From positions 30,098-94,097 of the forward strand of contig DEXQ01000015.1 of the NCBI GenBank assembly GCA_002364215.1: DNA of 64,000 nucleotides, in the 5' to 3' direction. Under the pieces are notes generated by a model, which was not told the DNA's origin, ran no database searches, and saw only the letters and a program-made list of their open reading frames with translations. This DNA is from Aequorivita sp. UBA3180 (GTDB taxonomy: Bacteria > Bacteroidota > Bacteroidia > Flavobacteriales > Flavobacteriaceae). The position numbers were made by a program, and so were the translations under genes. Within the stretch, counting starts at the first letter, position 1; each line of letters opens with the position of its first letter. This document shows positions 34,989 through 44,821 of this stretch, one piece after another.

Positions 34989-36698
34989 ATGTCACCCTTT
35001 TTGAAAAGATTCCTATACATTTTTCTATACCTTAATATATATACCTGTTTTTTCTTCGGAATTAAAGCGCAGGAGCTCACCCTATCCATAAAGACAGAAA
35101 AACCAATTTCCGAAGGCATAATAGATTCGCTTCAAATGAAGACAAGCTTCAAGGATTTTAATTCGCTGAAGAATGAAGCCGACACCCTTTATTTGAAGTT
35201 TCAGCGCATGGGTTTCATAGAAAGCGAACTGATTGAATTAAAAAAAGAAAACGACAGCAGCTATTTAGCAGATTTCTCTCTCGGGAAAAAGTTCAGCTAC
35301 CTAAAGGTTTTTTATTCCAATGAAGATTTCACCAAAAAGGAACTACAGCAGATTTCTTCGGAAGTTGACGAAATCTATTTTATTCTTCCTTTTGAAAATA
35401 TACCCCTTTCACTAAAAAAACTCACCGCGTTCCGAAACCAAAAAGGAAATGCTTTTGCACGGGTAAAGCTTTCGGACTTTGAAAAAGATGAAAATGAAAA
35501 TTTATCCGCCACCCTTTTTATCGACAACGGAAATGTCCGCACTGTAGATTCAATTGTGGTTAAGGGCTATGAAAAGTTTCCCCGATCTTTTCTGAAATAT
35601 TATGCCGGCGTTCGCAAGGGGAAAATTTTCAATCAGAAAAAGTTAGTTGCTCAAAATGAAAATCTAGACGGGCTAGGTTTTGTTTCAGCAGCTAAACCAC
35701 CCGAAGCATTGTTCCGAAAAGATTCCACCACCGTTTATTTTTATTTGGAAAAACAAAACAATAATCTGTTTGATGGAATTTTGGGCTTTGCCACTGATGA
35801 AGAAACTCAAAAATTAACTTTTAATGGATATTTGAACCTAGAGCTGAACAATAATCTAAATTATGGAGAGCAACTTTTAATAAATTATAAAGCTGACGGC
35901 AAGGAACAGGTAAACTTCAGAACCAAGTTAACGCTACCTTATCTTTTCAGCACACCTTTTGGGCTGAGCGGAGAATTGAAGATATTTAAAAGAGACAGTA
36001 CGTTTATCACGACAGAGCAACAGATTCGCGCAACCTATCAGATAGATCCTAGATCTACGGTATATGTTGGTTACAAAGGGTACGAATCAAGTAATTTGCT
36101 AGATGAAGCGATTGCAGGCATCCCTATTGATGACTTCAAGTCGCAATTCTTCATTGCTGGAGGTAGCTATATAAAACCGCAAAACCGCAAACTGTTTCCA
36201 GTCAAGACCGCCATATTGCTGGACGCTGGAATTGGCTCAAGGGAAAAAGACGGAAAGTCAGAAGGTCAATTGGGAATTGAGACCACCCTCAATAATATTT
36301 TCAATTTAAATTACCGGAACTCAATCTTTATTCAAAACCAAACGAGTGTTCTATTCAGTGAAAGTTATTTGGTGAATGAATTGTATAGGTTTGGAGGAAT
36401 CAACAGTATACGAGGTTTTAACGAAAATAGCATAGACGCGTCTCTTTTTTCAATAATAAATACGGAATACCGCTATCAATTTAATGATGGCATTTATGTT
36501 CATAGCATAATAGATTTAGGATATTTTGAAAATGAAACTATTTCCATAAAACAAAATCTATACAGTTTTGGATTTGGACTAGGCTTGAACACCAAAGCAG
36601 GCCTTTTCAAATTTAATGTAGCCAACGGGAATGCCCAAGATTCAGATTTTAGCTTTTCAAACACTAAGATACATATCAGCATTTCCTCAAAATTTTAA
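34989..36698 (+). CDS. Omp85/BamA-like outer membrane protein
   Basis: A 569-residue exported protein: hydrophobic N-terminal signal (about 8-27), POTRA-like segments (about 60-230, with IVVKGYEKFPRSFLKYYAGVRKG split over one), then a predicted 16-strand barrel ending in the terminal Phe typical of outer-membrane proteins. The Omp85 L6 motif appears as SIRGF at 473-477. It is shorter than BamA and not in a lpxD/skp context, so it is an accessory family member (TamA- or patatin-barrel-like) rather than the essential BamA. It diverges from rpsL and precedes susC by 120 nt. Confidence 0.8.
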   Translation: MSPFLKRFLYIFLYLNIYTCFFFGIKAQELTLSIKTEKPISEGIIDSLQMKTSFKDFNSLKNEADTLYLKFQRMGFIESELIELKKENDSSYLADFSLGKKFSYLKVFYSNEDFTKKELQQISSEVDEIYFILPFENIPLSLKKLTAFRNQKGNAFARVKLSDFEKDENENLSATLFIDNGNVRTVDSIVVKGYEKFPRSFLKYYAGVRKGKIFNQKKLVAQNENLDGLGFVSAAKPPEALFRKDSTTVYFYLEKQNNNLFDGILGFATDEETQKLTFNGYLNLELNNNLNYGEQLLINYKADGKEQVNFRTKLTLPYLFSTPFGLSGELKIFKRDSTFITTEQQIRATYQIDPRSTVYVGYKGYESSNLLDEAIAGIPIDDFKSQFFIAGGSYIKPQNRKLFPVKTAILLDAGIGSREKDGKSEGQLGIETTLNNIFNLNYRNSIFIQNQTSVLFSESYLVNELYRFGGINSIRGFNENSIDASLFSIINTEYRYQFNDGIYVHSIIDLGYFENETISIKQNLYSFGFGLGLNTKAGLFKFNVANGNAQDSDFSFSNTKIHISISSKF

Positions 36699-36818
36699 CA
36701 AACTACCCGTAAACAGATTGGTTTCATTAAATAAAACACAAAAATTGGGAGCAAATACTTGTGTAATTAACTTTTTATTATGATTTTTGCCGTTGGCTAA
36801 TTCAAATAATTTATAAAA

Positions 36819-39800
36819 ATGAGAACAAAGTTTAGTGGAATTTTAACGCTTTTACTAGCGTTAGTTGTGCAGCTTACCTTCGCACAGCAAAAAACTATTA
36901 CAGGTACGGTGACAGACGATACAGGTCTGCCATTGCCTGGTGCAAACGTTATAATTAAAGGAACAAGTACTGGTACCCAATCAGATTTTGATGGTAATTA
37001 TACCATTTCTGCAAATGTGGGACAGACATTAACCTTTAGTTATGTAGGTTTTGACACCAAGGAAGTAAAAGTAGGTGCCCAGAATAAAATTGATGTTACT
37101 TTACAACCAGGTGAAAGCCTGAATGAGGTAGTTGTAACTGGGTATTCTACACGAAACCAAACAGTGCAAACCTCGGCAGTTGTGTCAATTTCTGCCGCAG
37201 AACTTTCACAAATGGCTCCAACCACTAGTATAGACAATATGCTACAAGGTAAAGCCGCTGGTGTACAGGTAACTGCTGCTAACGGTAAGCCGGGGCAGGG
37301 AGCTTTTGTTCGTATTCGTGGAACAGGATCTCTTGTTGCAGGTGCTTCATCGCCACTATACATTGTTGACGGTGCGCCTATTAGAGAAGTAGATCTTGCT
37401 AGTATTCCAAACGAGGATATCGAGAATATCACTATCTTGAAAGATGCTGCAATGACTGCTCGTTATGGTTCTAGAGGATCTAACGGGGTTGTGGTTATTA
37501 CTACAAAGAGTGGTAACCGTAATAAAGACGCTAAAATCCGTTTTAGCTCTCGTTATGGTACAGTTACAAGAGTAAACCCTAACTTCACAATGATGACAGC
37601 TGCTGAAAAAATGCAGTATGAAGCTGAACTTTATGCGCTAGGTGTTACAGGTGCATCAGGTTTGCCAGGTGTAACTACACAACCGGGATCTCCTGAGCGT
37701 CAATTTCTATTAGATAATGAAGTAGATTGGCAAGATTTGATTTTAAAAGATGGAGTTATTCAAAATAACAGTATCTCTATTTCTGGTGGTTCTGAAAAAA
37801 TGGACTATTACTTCTCTGTAACTAATGACAGAAACACAGGTATTATTGATGATATTGATGGTTTCGAAAGAACTGGTGCTCGTCTTAATGTTAACTTTGA
37901 TGCTAAAGATTGGCTATCATTAGGTGTAAACGTTGGTTACTCACGATCTATGAGTGATGAGCCAAGAGATAGAAATAACACGCAGAACCCATTTAGAGGT
38001 ATGCTTGACTATAATGGTTACGAAACTGAGTTTGTTCTAGATGAAGATGGTAATATTGTATTGGACGAAAACGGAAACCCTATTTACAACCCAACTCACA
38101 CCACATTCCCAGTTAGAGGAGCACTTTTAAGTGAGCCAAGTGAAGATATAAATAATACAACTCTTGGAAGTATTGATGCATTGGTAAAGTTTGATAAGCA
38201 TTGGACTTATAACTTTAATGTTGCTGTTAACTGGCTTGCCAGACGTAGAGAAAGCTATTCTAAACCAGGAGGTATTTTGGATGCTCTTATTGGTGATCCA
38301 ACTAAACCAGGTAACAAATTTGATGACCAACAACACAGATTAGACCTAACTATAAGTAACCGTTTAAATTATAACCTTACAACTGAAGCACATACTTTAA
38401 ACGTATTAGGTCTATATGAATATAACATGAATGAGTTTAACCGTGCTTTCGTAAGAAGTATTGGTTTCCCTTCAGCTTTATTAACAACTCAAGCGAATGC
38501 CGCTGAACTTACTGATGGATTCACAAATAGAAGTAGATTGACATTGGTTTCTTATGGTGTGTTTGCAGATTACGATTACAAACAGCGTTACTTGCTTCAA
38601 GCATCTGTACGTCGTGATGGTTCTTCTAACTTCGGTTCAGATGTACAATATGGTACTTTCTATAGTGCGAGTGTTGGTTGGAACTTGGCCAAGGAAAACT
38701 TTTTTCAAGTTGACTTTATTGATGACTTAAAACTTAGAGGTTCATACGGATCGGTAGGTAACAGATTAGGATTAACTAATTATGCTTCACAAGGTACAGT
38801 TGGTTTTGGATCATATCCTGGAGGATCAAGTACTATTCCTGATAACGTAGCGAACCCTGATTTGAGCTGGGAGACAACTACTACTACAAACATAGGACTT
38901 GAATTAAATATGTTCAACGACAGAGTTCGTTTAGTATCAGATTACTTTATTAGAAATACTACTGACCTATTGTTTGCTATTCCTACTGCAGACGAAGCAG
39001 GTGTAGGAAGTATCAATGGTAACGTAGGTGATATTCGCAACAAAGGTTTAGAAATTTCGTTGCAAGCTGATTTATTCCGCAGCAACGACTTCAAATGGAC
39101 CTTAGGAGGAAATATTATCTTCTTAGATCACGAAATCGTAAAATTGCCTGATGGAGAACCAATTGATCCTACAGCAAATACATTCTTCATCCGTTGGGAA
39201 GAAGGACGTTTGATCAATGAGCATTTCTTGATTCGTTATGCAGGTGTTGACCCAGCTACTGGTAGAGCTCAATTCTATGGTGGTGACGGAAATGTCTATT
39301 TCGCTAACGAACTTCCAGAAGGTGAAGAACACCGTGTATTCCAAGGGAAATCTACAATTGCTGATAAGGAAGGTGGATTCTTCTCTAACATTACTTACAA
39401 AGGCTTTGGACTTCGTACAGACTTCGTTTTCAAATACGGTAACTGGATTAACAACTTTGTACGTTCTGATCGTGAATCAGATGGTTTAGCGATCGCAGAT
39501 AACCAAGCTGTAGGTGCATTCAACTACTGGCAACAACCTGGAGACACAGATGTATTGCCAAGTCCTATATACTCTGCTACTGATGCAACCGTTATGGGTA
39601 ATTCAGACAGATGGTTAGAGAGAGGTGATTATATACGTATGCGTAACGTAACGCTTTCCTATACTTTCCCAAGTAAAACTTTGGAAAAAACACCTATCAG
39701 TTCATTAAGAATTTATCTACAAGGCCAAAACTTATTGACCTTTACCAAATTCTGGGGAGATCCTGAAGTTGGACTTTCTTCTGGAGAAACCATTTCATTT

Positions 39801-39887
39801 GCAAATGCAGTTGCTCCGGGTGAAGCCACACTATATAGCTATCCAAACACTAAATCTTACCAAATAGGTTTGGACCTTAGTTTCTAA
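36819..39887 (+). CDS. SusC/RagA-family TonB-dependent outer membrane transporter
   Basis: 1022 residues: signal peptide (LTLLLALVVQLTFAQQ), a CarboxypepD_reg-like domain (about 25-105, with GTVTDDTGLPLPGANV), a TonB-box-like VVVTGY stretch, the plug (about 115-235, LYIVDGAPIREVD, RYGSRGSNGVVVITT) and a 22-strand barrel ending IGLDLSF. It imports nutrients with SusD as lid and energy from TonB-ExbBD. No glycoside hydrolase, sulfatase or regulator is adjacent, so a polysaccharide role is not supported; peptides or protein fragments are plausible. Confidence 0.94.
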   Translation: MRTKFSGILTLLLALVVQLTFAQQKTITGTVTDDTGLPLPGANVIIKGTSTGTQSDFDGNYTISANVGQTLTFSYVGFDTKEVKVGAQNKIDVTLQPGESLNEVVVTGYSTRNQTVQTSAVVSISAAELSQMAPTTSIDNMLQGKAAGVQVTAANGKPGQGAFVRIRGTGSLVAGASSPLYIVDGAPIREVDLASIPNEDIENITILKDAAMTARYGSRGSNGVVVITTKSGNRNKDAKIRFSSRYGTVTRVNPNFTMMTAAEKMQYEAELYALGVTGASGLPGVTTQPGSPERQFLLDNEVDWQDLILKDGVIQNNSISISGGSEKMDYYFSVTNDRNTGIIDDIDGFERTGARLNVNFDAKDWLSLGVNVGYSRSMSDEPRDRNNTQNPFRGMLDYNGYETEFVLDEDGNIVLDENGNPIYNPTHTTFPVRGALLSEPSEDINNTTLGSIDALVKFDKHWTYNFNVAVNWLARRRESYSKPGGILDALIGDPTKPGNKFDDQQHRLDLTISNRLNYNLTTEAHTLNVLGLYEYNMNEFNRAFVRSIGFPSALLTTQANAAELTDGFTNRSRLTLVSYGVFADYDYKQRYLLQASVRRDGSSNFGSDVQYGTFYSASVGWNLAKENFFQVDFIDDLKLRGSYGSVGNRLGLTNYASQGTVGFGSYPGGSSTIPDNVANPDLSWETTTTTNIGLELNMFNDRVRLVSDYFIRNTTDLLFAIPTADEAGVGSINGNVGDIRNKGLEISLQADLFRSNDFKWTLGGNIIFLDHEIVKLPDGEPIDPTANTFFIRWEEGRLINEHFLIRYAGVDPATGRAQFYGGDGNVYFANELPEGEEHRVFQGKSTIADKEGGFFSNITYKGFGLRTDFVFKYGNWINNFVRSDRESDGLAIADNQAVGAFNYWQQPGDTDVLPSPIYSATDATVMGNSDRWLERGDYIRMRNVTLSYTFPSKTLEKTPISSLRIYLQGQNLLTFTKFWGDPEVGLSSGETISFANAVAPGEATLYSYPNTKSYQIGLDLSF

Positions 39888-39907
39888 TTTTAAAAAAAAT
39901 TGATACA

Positions 39908-41344
39908 ATGAAAAAAATATTTTATAAAATAGCATTTTTTACCTTAATCGTTGGAGCTCTTACTTCCTGCGATAAGGAACTAGATCAGGTACCATTTGAT
40001 TCTTTCGGTACTGAAAATGCATATGTTACAGCGGCAGATTTTGAAAATGCCATTAGAGGTGTATATTCAAACTTAACTGCTTCTGGCTTTTATGGCGGTA
40101 GTGATGCTGGCGGGATGCTTGATGCTCCTGATGTATTGTCAGATAACGTAACTTTTGCACAGAAAGGTCGTGGAACAAGAAGAACACTTCATAACTGGCA
40201 ATATGGTGCAGCAGATGCTCCATTGTACGGTCTTTACACAGCTGCTTACAGCACTATATATAGAGCGAACTTATTGCTAGCCAACAGTGAAGGGTTCGAA
40301 GGTGAAAATAAAGAGAATATAGTTGCTGAAGCAAAAGCTTTGAGAGCATTGGCACATTTTGATCTTGTAACATTTTGGGGGAAAATCCCAACGCAATCTG
40401 GCGACGCAAATGGAAGTCTTGGAGTTGCTTATGTAACAGAACCAGATCCTACAATTGAGCCAGCAAGAGAAACTGTTGGCACTACTTATGACTTAATCGT
40501 TAAGGATCTTACAGAGGCCGCAGCTGGCATCAATGTAACGAACGATGTAGGTCGTATGAACAGAGATGCAGTAAATACTCTTTTATCAAGAGTTTACTTA
40601 TACATGGGGCAATGGCAAAAAGCAGTTGATGCTGCTAATCTTGTAAGTACTCCAGTAGCACCACGTTCAGATGTTGTGGATGTTTGGACTGACTCAAGCA
40701 GATCAGGTCTTTTGTTCTATATTCCAAATGAACTTCCTGTCTTAGGTATTAGTATTGGAGTTACTTGGAGTCAAGGTGGCCTTACTAACTTGATACCTGA
40801 ATATGTTGTTTCTTATGATTTTTACAATTCATTTGCAGCTGATGATATCCGTAAAGAGGCATATACTATGCAAGCAGCCAATAACGCTGACGGACTTCAA
40901 TTCAATGCAATTAAGAAATTATACGGAAGAGAAGGTCAATCTAACGGACAAGTAGATATTAAAATTCTTCGTGCCGCAGAAGCTTATTTGAACAAAGCAG
41001 AGGCTTATTTTAACTTAGGAAATGAATCTGCTGCAAGAACTGCCTTGGATGCGGTTAGAACAAAAAGATACACTACCCCTCCAAGTGGAGAAACCGGTAG
41101 TGCGCTTCGCGATGCAATTAGACTTGAAAGAAGATTTGAATTTGCTTTTGAATATCAAAGATTTTTCGACCTAAAACGTTGGGGCTTGAGTATTGATCGT
41201 GATGGTTTTGGAGACCTTGCTGATGGTACTGGTACACCTTCAGACCAACAATCTCTAGCAGCAGGCAACAATAAGTTCCAGTTGCCAATTGCTCAAAGTT
41301 CATTGGATCAAAACCCTAATCTAGTTCAAAACCCTGGGTATTAA
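39908..41344 (+). CDS. SusD/RagB-family nutrient-binding lipoprotein
   Basis: 478 residues with a lipobox ending SCDK (Cys at about 21), TPR-like helices and the C-terminal SusD signature FDLKRWG with QLPIAQSSLDQNPNLVQNPGY-like ending (last motif split). It caps SusC at the cell surface and binds the ligand. The gene starts 20 nt after susC, in one operon with it and the small lipoprotein that follows. Confidence 0.94.
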   Translation: MKKIFYKIAFFTLIVGALTSCDKELDQVPFDSFGTENAYVTAADFENAIRGVYSNLTASGFYGGSDAGGMLDAPDVLSDNVTFAQKGRGTRRTLHNWQYGAADAPLYGLYTAAYSTIYRANLLLANSEGFEGENKENIVAEAKALRALAHFDLVTFWGKIPTQSGDANGSLGVAYVTEPDPTIEPARETVGTTYDLIVKDLTEAAAGINVTNDVGRMNRDAVNTLLSRVYLYMGQWQKAVDAANLVSTPVAPRSDVVDVWTDSSRSGLLFYIPNELPVLGISIGVTWSQGGLTNLIPEYVVSYDFYNSFAADDIRKEAYTMQAANNADGLQFNAIKKLYGREGQSNGQVDIKILRAAEAYLNKAEAYFNLGNESAARTALDAVRTKRYTTPPSGETGSALRDAIRLERRFEFAFEYQRFFDLKRWGLSIDRDGFGDLADGTGTPSDQQSLAAGNNKFQLPIAQSSLDQNPNLVQNPGY

Positions 41345-41365
41345 TAAATCTTAAAATCTATCAAA

Positions 41366-41794
41366 ATGAAAAAAGTTAATATATTAATTGTTATTCTTAC
41401 TATAGCCATCGTTGCTGTTTCTTGCGAAACATATGATGATTATAATACAGATCGTAAAACTGTGGTAGGTTTTACTACCGCTACCAAGAACATTAACAAC
41501 ATTCCAGAAGGCGGAACTAAAAGTACTACTGTTGATTTATTTGTTTCTGACTTGTCAAGTGCAGCTAGAACATTTACTATTGTAGCTATTCCTGCTGACT
41601 CACTTGCTACAGCACCTGAAAACTACACTTTTGACAGTACGGTAACTTTTCCAGCAAACGAGCGCTCTGCAACTATCGAAGTAATTGCCGTGGATAATTC
41701 TATTACAGAAGAGAGAGCTTTTTTCAAGCTCGCTGTTGAAGGAAGCACAGATATAGTTTCTGGTGGTATAGTTCTTATGGGTGTTAAAAATTAA
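41366..41794 (+). CDS. Small Calx-beta-like lipoprotein of the SusCD operon
   Basis: A 142-residue lipoprotein (lipobox IVAVSC, Cys at about 20) whose body resembles a single Calx-beta-type Ig fold: NIPEGGTKSTTVDLFVSD, TFDSTVTFPANERSATIEV and VDNSITEERAFFKLAV. It occupies the place of SusE/F-type surface binding proteins 22 nt after susD and is followed by a terminator. A ligand-binding role on the cell surface is likely by position; the ligand is unknown. Confidence 0.8.
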   Translation: MKKVNILIVILTIAIVAVSCETYDDYNTDRKTVVGFTTATKNINNIPEGGTKSTTVDLFVSDLSSAARTFTIVAIPADSLATAPENYTFDSTVTFPANERSATIEVIAVDNSITEERAFFKLAVEGSTDIVSGGIVLMGVKN

Positions 41795-41817
41795 TTTTTA
41801 AATAGCCATTATTTTAT

Positions 41818-41848
41818 AAAACACCCCTTATTAAAGGGGTGTTTTTTT
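41818..41848 (+). terminator. Rho-independent terminator of the SusCD operon
   Basis: ACACCCCTT, 4-nt loop, AAGGGGTGT (extendable by AAA/TTT) followed by seven Ts, 24 nt after the lipoprotein stop. Confidence 0.93.
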
Positions 41849-41886
41849 ATATATAATTTTAAACACAGTAGAAGAATTATTCTATT

Positions 41887-41894
41887 TACCTTTG
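41887..41894 (+). promoter_or_regulatory. Candidate -7 element of rlmB
   Basis: TACCTTTG matches TAnnTTTG exactly, 31 nt before the rlmB ATG and after the SusCD terminator. No TTTG box is present at 17-23 nt upstream, so support is partial. Confidence 0.4.
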
Positions 41895-41925
41895 TTTAAA
41901 TTCAACAAGAAATTAACAGAAACCC

Positions 41926-42666
41926 ATGCAAGATAAAACAAACACTATATTTGGAATTTATCCAATAAAAGAGGCTTTAGCCTCTCAAGTTGTTTTTGAC
42001 AAAGTATTTATTCAAAAAGGAATAGAAAGCGATAAAATTGAGATGCTTATTAAAGATTTGGAAAAGGCCAATGTCCCTGTTAACATTGTTCCTTTTGAAA
42101 AACTCAATAGGCTCACAAAAGGTAATCACCAAGGGATTGTAGCACTTACTTCGCCAGTGGCCTTTCAATCATTGGAAACTGTTGTGGAAAGAGCATTGGA
42201 AAGTGATAAAAAACCTTTATTTTTAGTGTTGGATCAAATTACAGATGTCCGTAATTTCGGAGCCATCCTACGTACCGCTGAATGTACTGGCGTTAACGCT
42301 GTAATAATTCAAAAATCTGGAGGCGCTCCCGTATCGGGCGATACCGTAAAAACTTCTGCAGGTGCTATTTTCAAAATTCCAATTTGTAAAGTAGAGCATA
42401 TTAAAGATGCAATCTTTTATCTACAGGGCTCAGGTATTACTACCATTGCAGCTACCGAAAAAACCACAACTGAAATATATGCCTTAGATTTAAATAAACC
42501 ATTAGCCATAATTATGGGTTCTGAAGGTAAAGGCGTAACAAAATCAGTTCTTGGATTGGTAGATGAAAAAGCCTCACTACCCCTGCTGGGCGAAATTAAC
42601 TCTTTGAATGTTTCTGTTGCGTGCGGTGCTTTTTTATATGAAGCAACAAGACAAAGACGCATATAG
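41926..42666 (+). CDS. rlmB: 23S rRNA (guanosine-2'-O-)-methyltransferase, TrmH/SpoU family
   Basis: 246 residues: an N-terminal substrate-binding domain (about 1-75) and a SPOUT domain with the three knot motifs NFGAILRTAECTG, IMGSEGKGV and SLNVSVACGAFLYE. This matches RlmB, which methylates G2251 (E. coli numbering) in the P loop of 23S rRNA using SAM. Complete. It converges on the rhomboid gene with only 3 nt between them and no terminator visible. Confidence 0.9.
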   Translation: MQDKTNTIFGIYPIKEALASQVVFDKVFIQKGIESDKIEMLIKDLEKANVPVNIVPFEKLNRLTKGNHQGIVALTSPVAFQSLETVVERALESDKKPLFLVLDQITDVRNFGAILRTAECTGVNAVIIQKSGGAPVSGDTVKTSAGAIFKIPICKVEHIKDAIFYLQGSGITTIAATEKTTTEIYALDLNKPLAIIMGSEGKGVTKSVLGLVDEKASLPLLGEINSLNVSVACGAFLYEATRQRRI

Positions 42667-42669
42667 CGT

Positions 42670-43452
42670 TTATTTAGATTTGTCTTTATCTTTTTTCTTA
42701 AGGCTGTATACTATTTTTACAACTTTCCTATTTTCCTCCGCTACTTTTTCCTTTATTGATGATGGAACAGAATTTTCTACAGGTTCTTTTGGCAATTCAA
42801 TAAAATTTCCATTTTCGTCAAATTGTTGCAAAAAGGGATCATTCTCCGGTATATAATCTTCCCGCTCCCACTCGTATTTTTTTCTTTCAATAGGATTTCC
42901 TTTAAACAAAAATGCAAAAACAAGCCCAACAAAGAAACCGGCCAAATGTCCTTCCCAAGATATTTTTGGGTCTACAGGAAAAACATACCAGAGCATTCCT
43001 CCATAAAGAAAAACTACCGCCAATGCCAATGCTGTAAGCTGATACTGTTTTGAAAAAATTCCCTTAAAAAATAAAAAAGAAGCAAGCAAGTAAACTACTC
43101 CACTCGCGCCAATATGAAGTGATGGGCGCCCAATAGCCCACGTAGCCACACCCGTAAATAACAATCCGAGTATTAGAACCTTCCAGCGTATTTCTCTATA
43201 AAAATAAAAAAGTGCAGCTGTCAAAACGAAGAGCGGCACCGAATTATTAAAAAGATGCTTTAAACTGCCATGTATAAACGGGCTGAAAACAATACCACGC
43301 AGACCCTCCAATCTTCTTGGATAAATACCGTATGGATTAAAGTTTATATTAAAACGGGCTTCCACCCAATAAACAATCCAAAGTAACATCACAAAAAGCA
43401 AAGGATATCCAAAAACCTCTGGACTGAATTTCAACTGGTTGGATTTCGACAT
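42670..43452 (-). CDS. Rhomboid-family intramembrane serine protease
   Basis: From the ATG at 43450-43452 the product has 260 residues with about six membrane helices. The catalytic Ser lies in HIGASGVVYLLASF and the His in WEGHLAGFFVGLVFA; an Asn in FNNSVPLF precedes them. Rhomboids cleave substrates inside the membrane. A C-terminal cytoplasmic tail is rich in Lys and Glu. The ORF extends 45 codons upstream, but that part is not hydrophobic or conserved-looking and overlaps the rarA promoter region, so I use the internal start. Confidence 0.88.
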   Translation of the reverse strand: MSKSNQLKFSPEVFGYPLLFVMLLWIVYWVEARFNINFNPYGIYPRRLEGLRGIVFSPFIHGSLKHLFNNSVPLFVLTAALFYFYREIRWKVLILGLLFTGVATWAIGRPSLHIGASGVVYLLASFLFFKGIFSKQYQLTALALAVVFLYGGMLWYVFPVDPKISWEGHLAGFFVGLVFAFLFKGNPIERKKYEWEREDYIPENDPFLQQFDENGNFIELPKEPVENSVPSSIKEKVAEENRKVVKIVYSLKKKDKDKSK

Positions 43453-43528
43453 AGGTGACTGATTACAAAAAACACTCCCAAAATCAAATTTATGATAAAT
43501 TGTCAGTGATACCGATTTATTAAAATTG

Positions 43529-43536
43529 TAATTTTG
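43529..43536 (+). promoter_or_regulatory. Candidate -7 element of rarA with almost no leader
   Basis: TAATTTTG matches TAnnTTTG and ends only 7 nt before the rarA ATG, so a transcript from it would be leaderless or nearly so. No good -33 box is seen. Confidence 0.35.
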
Positions 43537-43543
43537 AAAAACT

Positions 43544-44821
43544 ATGAACGCACCACTCGCCGAACGCATTCGCCCCACAACGCTCAAAGATTATTTAAGC
43601 CAACAGCATTTGGTCGGCCCCAAAGGCTCGCTTACTTCACAATTGAGTACTGGAATGATTCCCTCAATGATTTTTTGGGGTCCTCCAGGCACTGGAAAGA
43701 CAACACTTGCAAATATAATTGCTAATGAAAGCGGCAGGCCCTTTTATACCCTAAGCGCCGTTGACAGCGGTGTTGCCGCAGTACGTGAAGTGATTGAAAG
43801 AGCAAAAAAAAGTGACGATCTCTTTTCTACAAAAAACCCAATTCTATTTATAGATGAGATTCACCGTTTCAGTAAATCGCAGCAGGATTCACTTTTGGGT
43901 GCTGTAGAAAAAGGATGGATTACCCTCATTGGCGCTACTACAGAGAATCCAAGCTTTGAGGTAATACCCGCATTATTATCACGCTGTCAGGTTTATGTTT
44001 TGGAATCTTTCAGTCGTGATGATATGGAAGCACTGCTGAAAAGGGCTTTAAGAGAAGACGAAATTCTTTCCCAAAAAAAAGTAATCCTAAAGGAAACTGA
44101 AGCGCTCATAAGGCTTTCGGGCGGTGATGCTCGTAAACTTTTAAATATTTTAGAACTGGTTGTTCTTTCAGAAAAAGATAAAAAAATTAGCATCACTAAT
44201 GAATTAGTAATGCAAAAGGCACAGAAAAACACTGTGCTTTATGACAAAACCGGAGAACAGCATTACGATATTATTTCAGCATTTATAAAATCCATTCGCG
44301 GCAGTGATCCGAACGCTGCGGTATATTGGTTAGCACGTATGATTGAAGGTGGTGAAGACATTAAGTTTATAGCTCGAAGAATGGTTATTCTCTCATCCGA
44401 AGATATCGGTATGGCAAATCCAAATGCCCTTTTGTTAGCTACCAGCACTTTTCAGGCCGTAAATACTATTGGTTATCCCGAAGCGCGAATAATTTTGAGT
44501 CAGTGCGCAGTATATCTGGCAACTTCTCCTAAAAGCAACGCTTCCTATAAAGCCATTGGCGAAGCCCAACAAGTGGTTCGGCAAACAGGCGACCTATCTG
44601 TCCCCCTATCAATAAGAAATGCACCAACTAAGCTTATGAAGCAATTAGGCTACGGAAAGGAATATGAATATGCCCACAATTATGAAGGCAATTTTGTTCC
44701 GCACGAGTTTCTGCCTGAAGAAATTAAGGGCACTACCTTCTACAAACCGGGGAACAATCCAAAGGAAAACGCTTTAAAAAATTATTTGACGCAACTCTGG
44801 AAGAATAAATATAATTTTTAA
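43544..44821 (+). CDS. rarA: Replication-associated recombination protein A (AAA+ ATPase)
   Basis: 425 residues. AAA+ core with Walker A GPPGTGKT at 46-53, Walker B LFIDEIHRFS from about 101, sensor region GATTENPSFE and the C-terminal MgsA domain with SEDIGMANP and YLATSPKSNASYKA. RarA/MgsA acts at stalled or damaged replication forks and is related to the clamp-loader ATPases. It ends 4 nt inside the convergent gene at 44818. Confidence 0.95.
   Translation: MNAPLAERIRPTTLKDYLSQQHLVGPKGSLTSQLSTGMIPSMIFWGPPGTGKTTLANIIANESGRPFYTLSAVDSGVAAVREVIERAKKSDDLFSTKNPILFIDEIHRFSKSQQDSLLGAVEKGWITLIGATTENPSFEVIPALLSRCQVYVLESFSRDDMEALLKRALREDEILSQKKVILKETEALIRLSGGDARKLLNILELVVLSEKDKKISITNELVMQKAQKNTVLYDKTGEQHYDIISAFIKSIRGSDPNAAVYWLARMIEGGEDIKFIARRMVILSSEDIGMANPNALLLATSTFQAVNTIGYPEARIILSQCAVYLATSPKSNASYKAIGEAQQVVRQTGDLSVPLSIRNAPTKLMKQLGYGKEYEYAHNYEGNFVPHEFLPEEIKGTTFYKPGNNPKENALKNYLTQLWKNKYNF

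Noticed and set aside
43453..43587. Upstream extension of the rhomboid ORF by 45 codons
   Set aside because: Not hydrophobic, includes the intergenic promoter region of rarA and overlaps the rarA start; the ATG at 43450-43452 gives the usual N-terminus.
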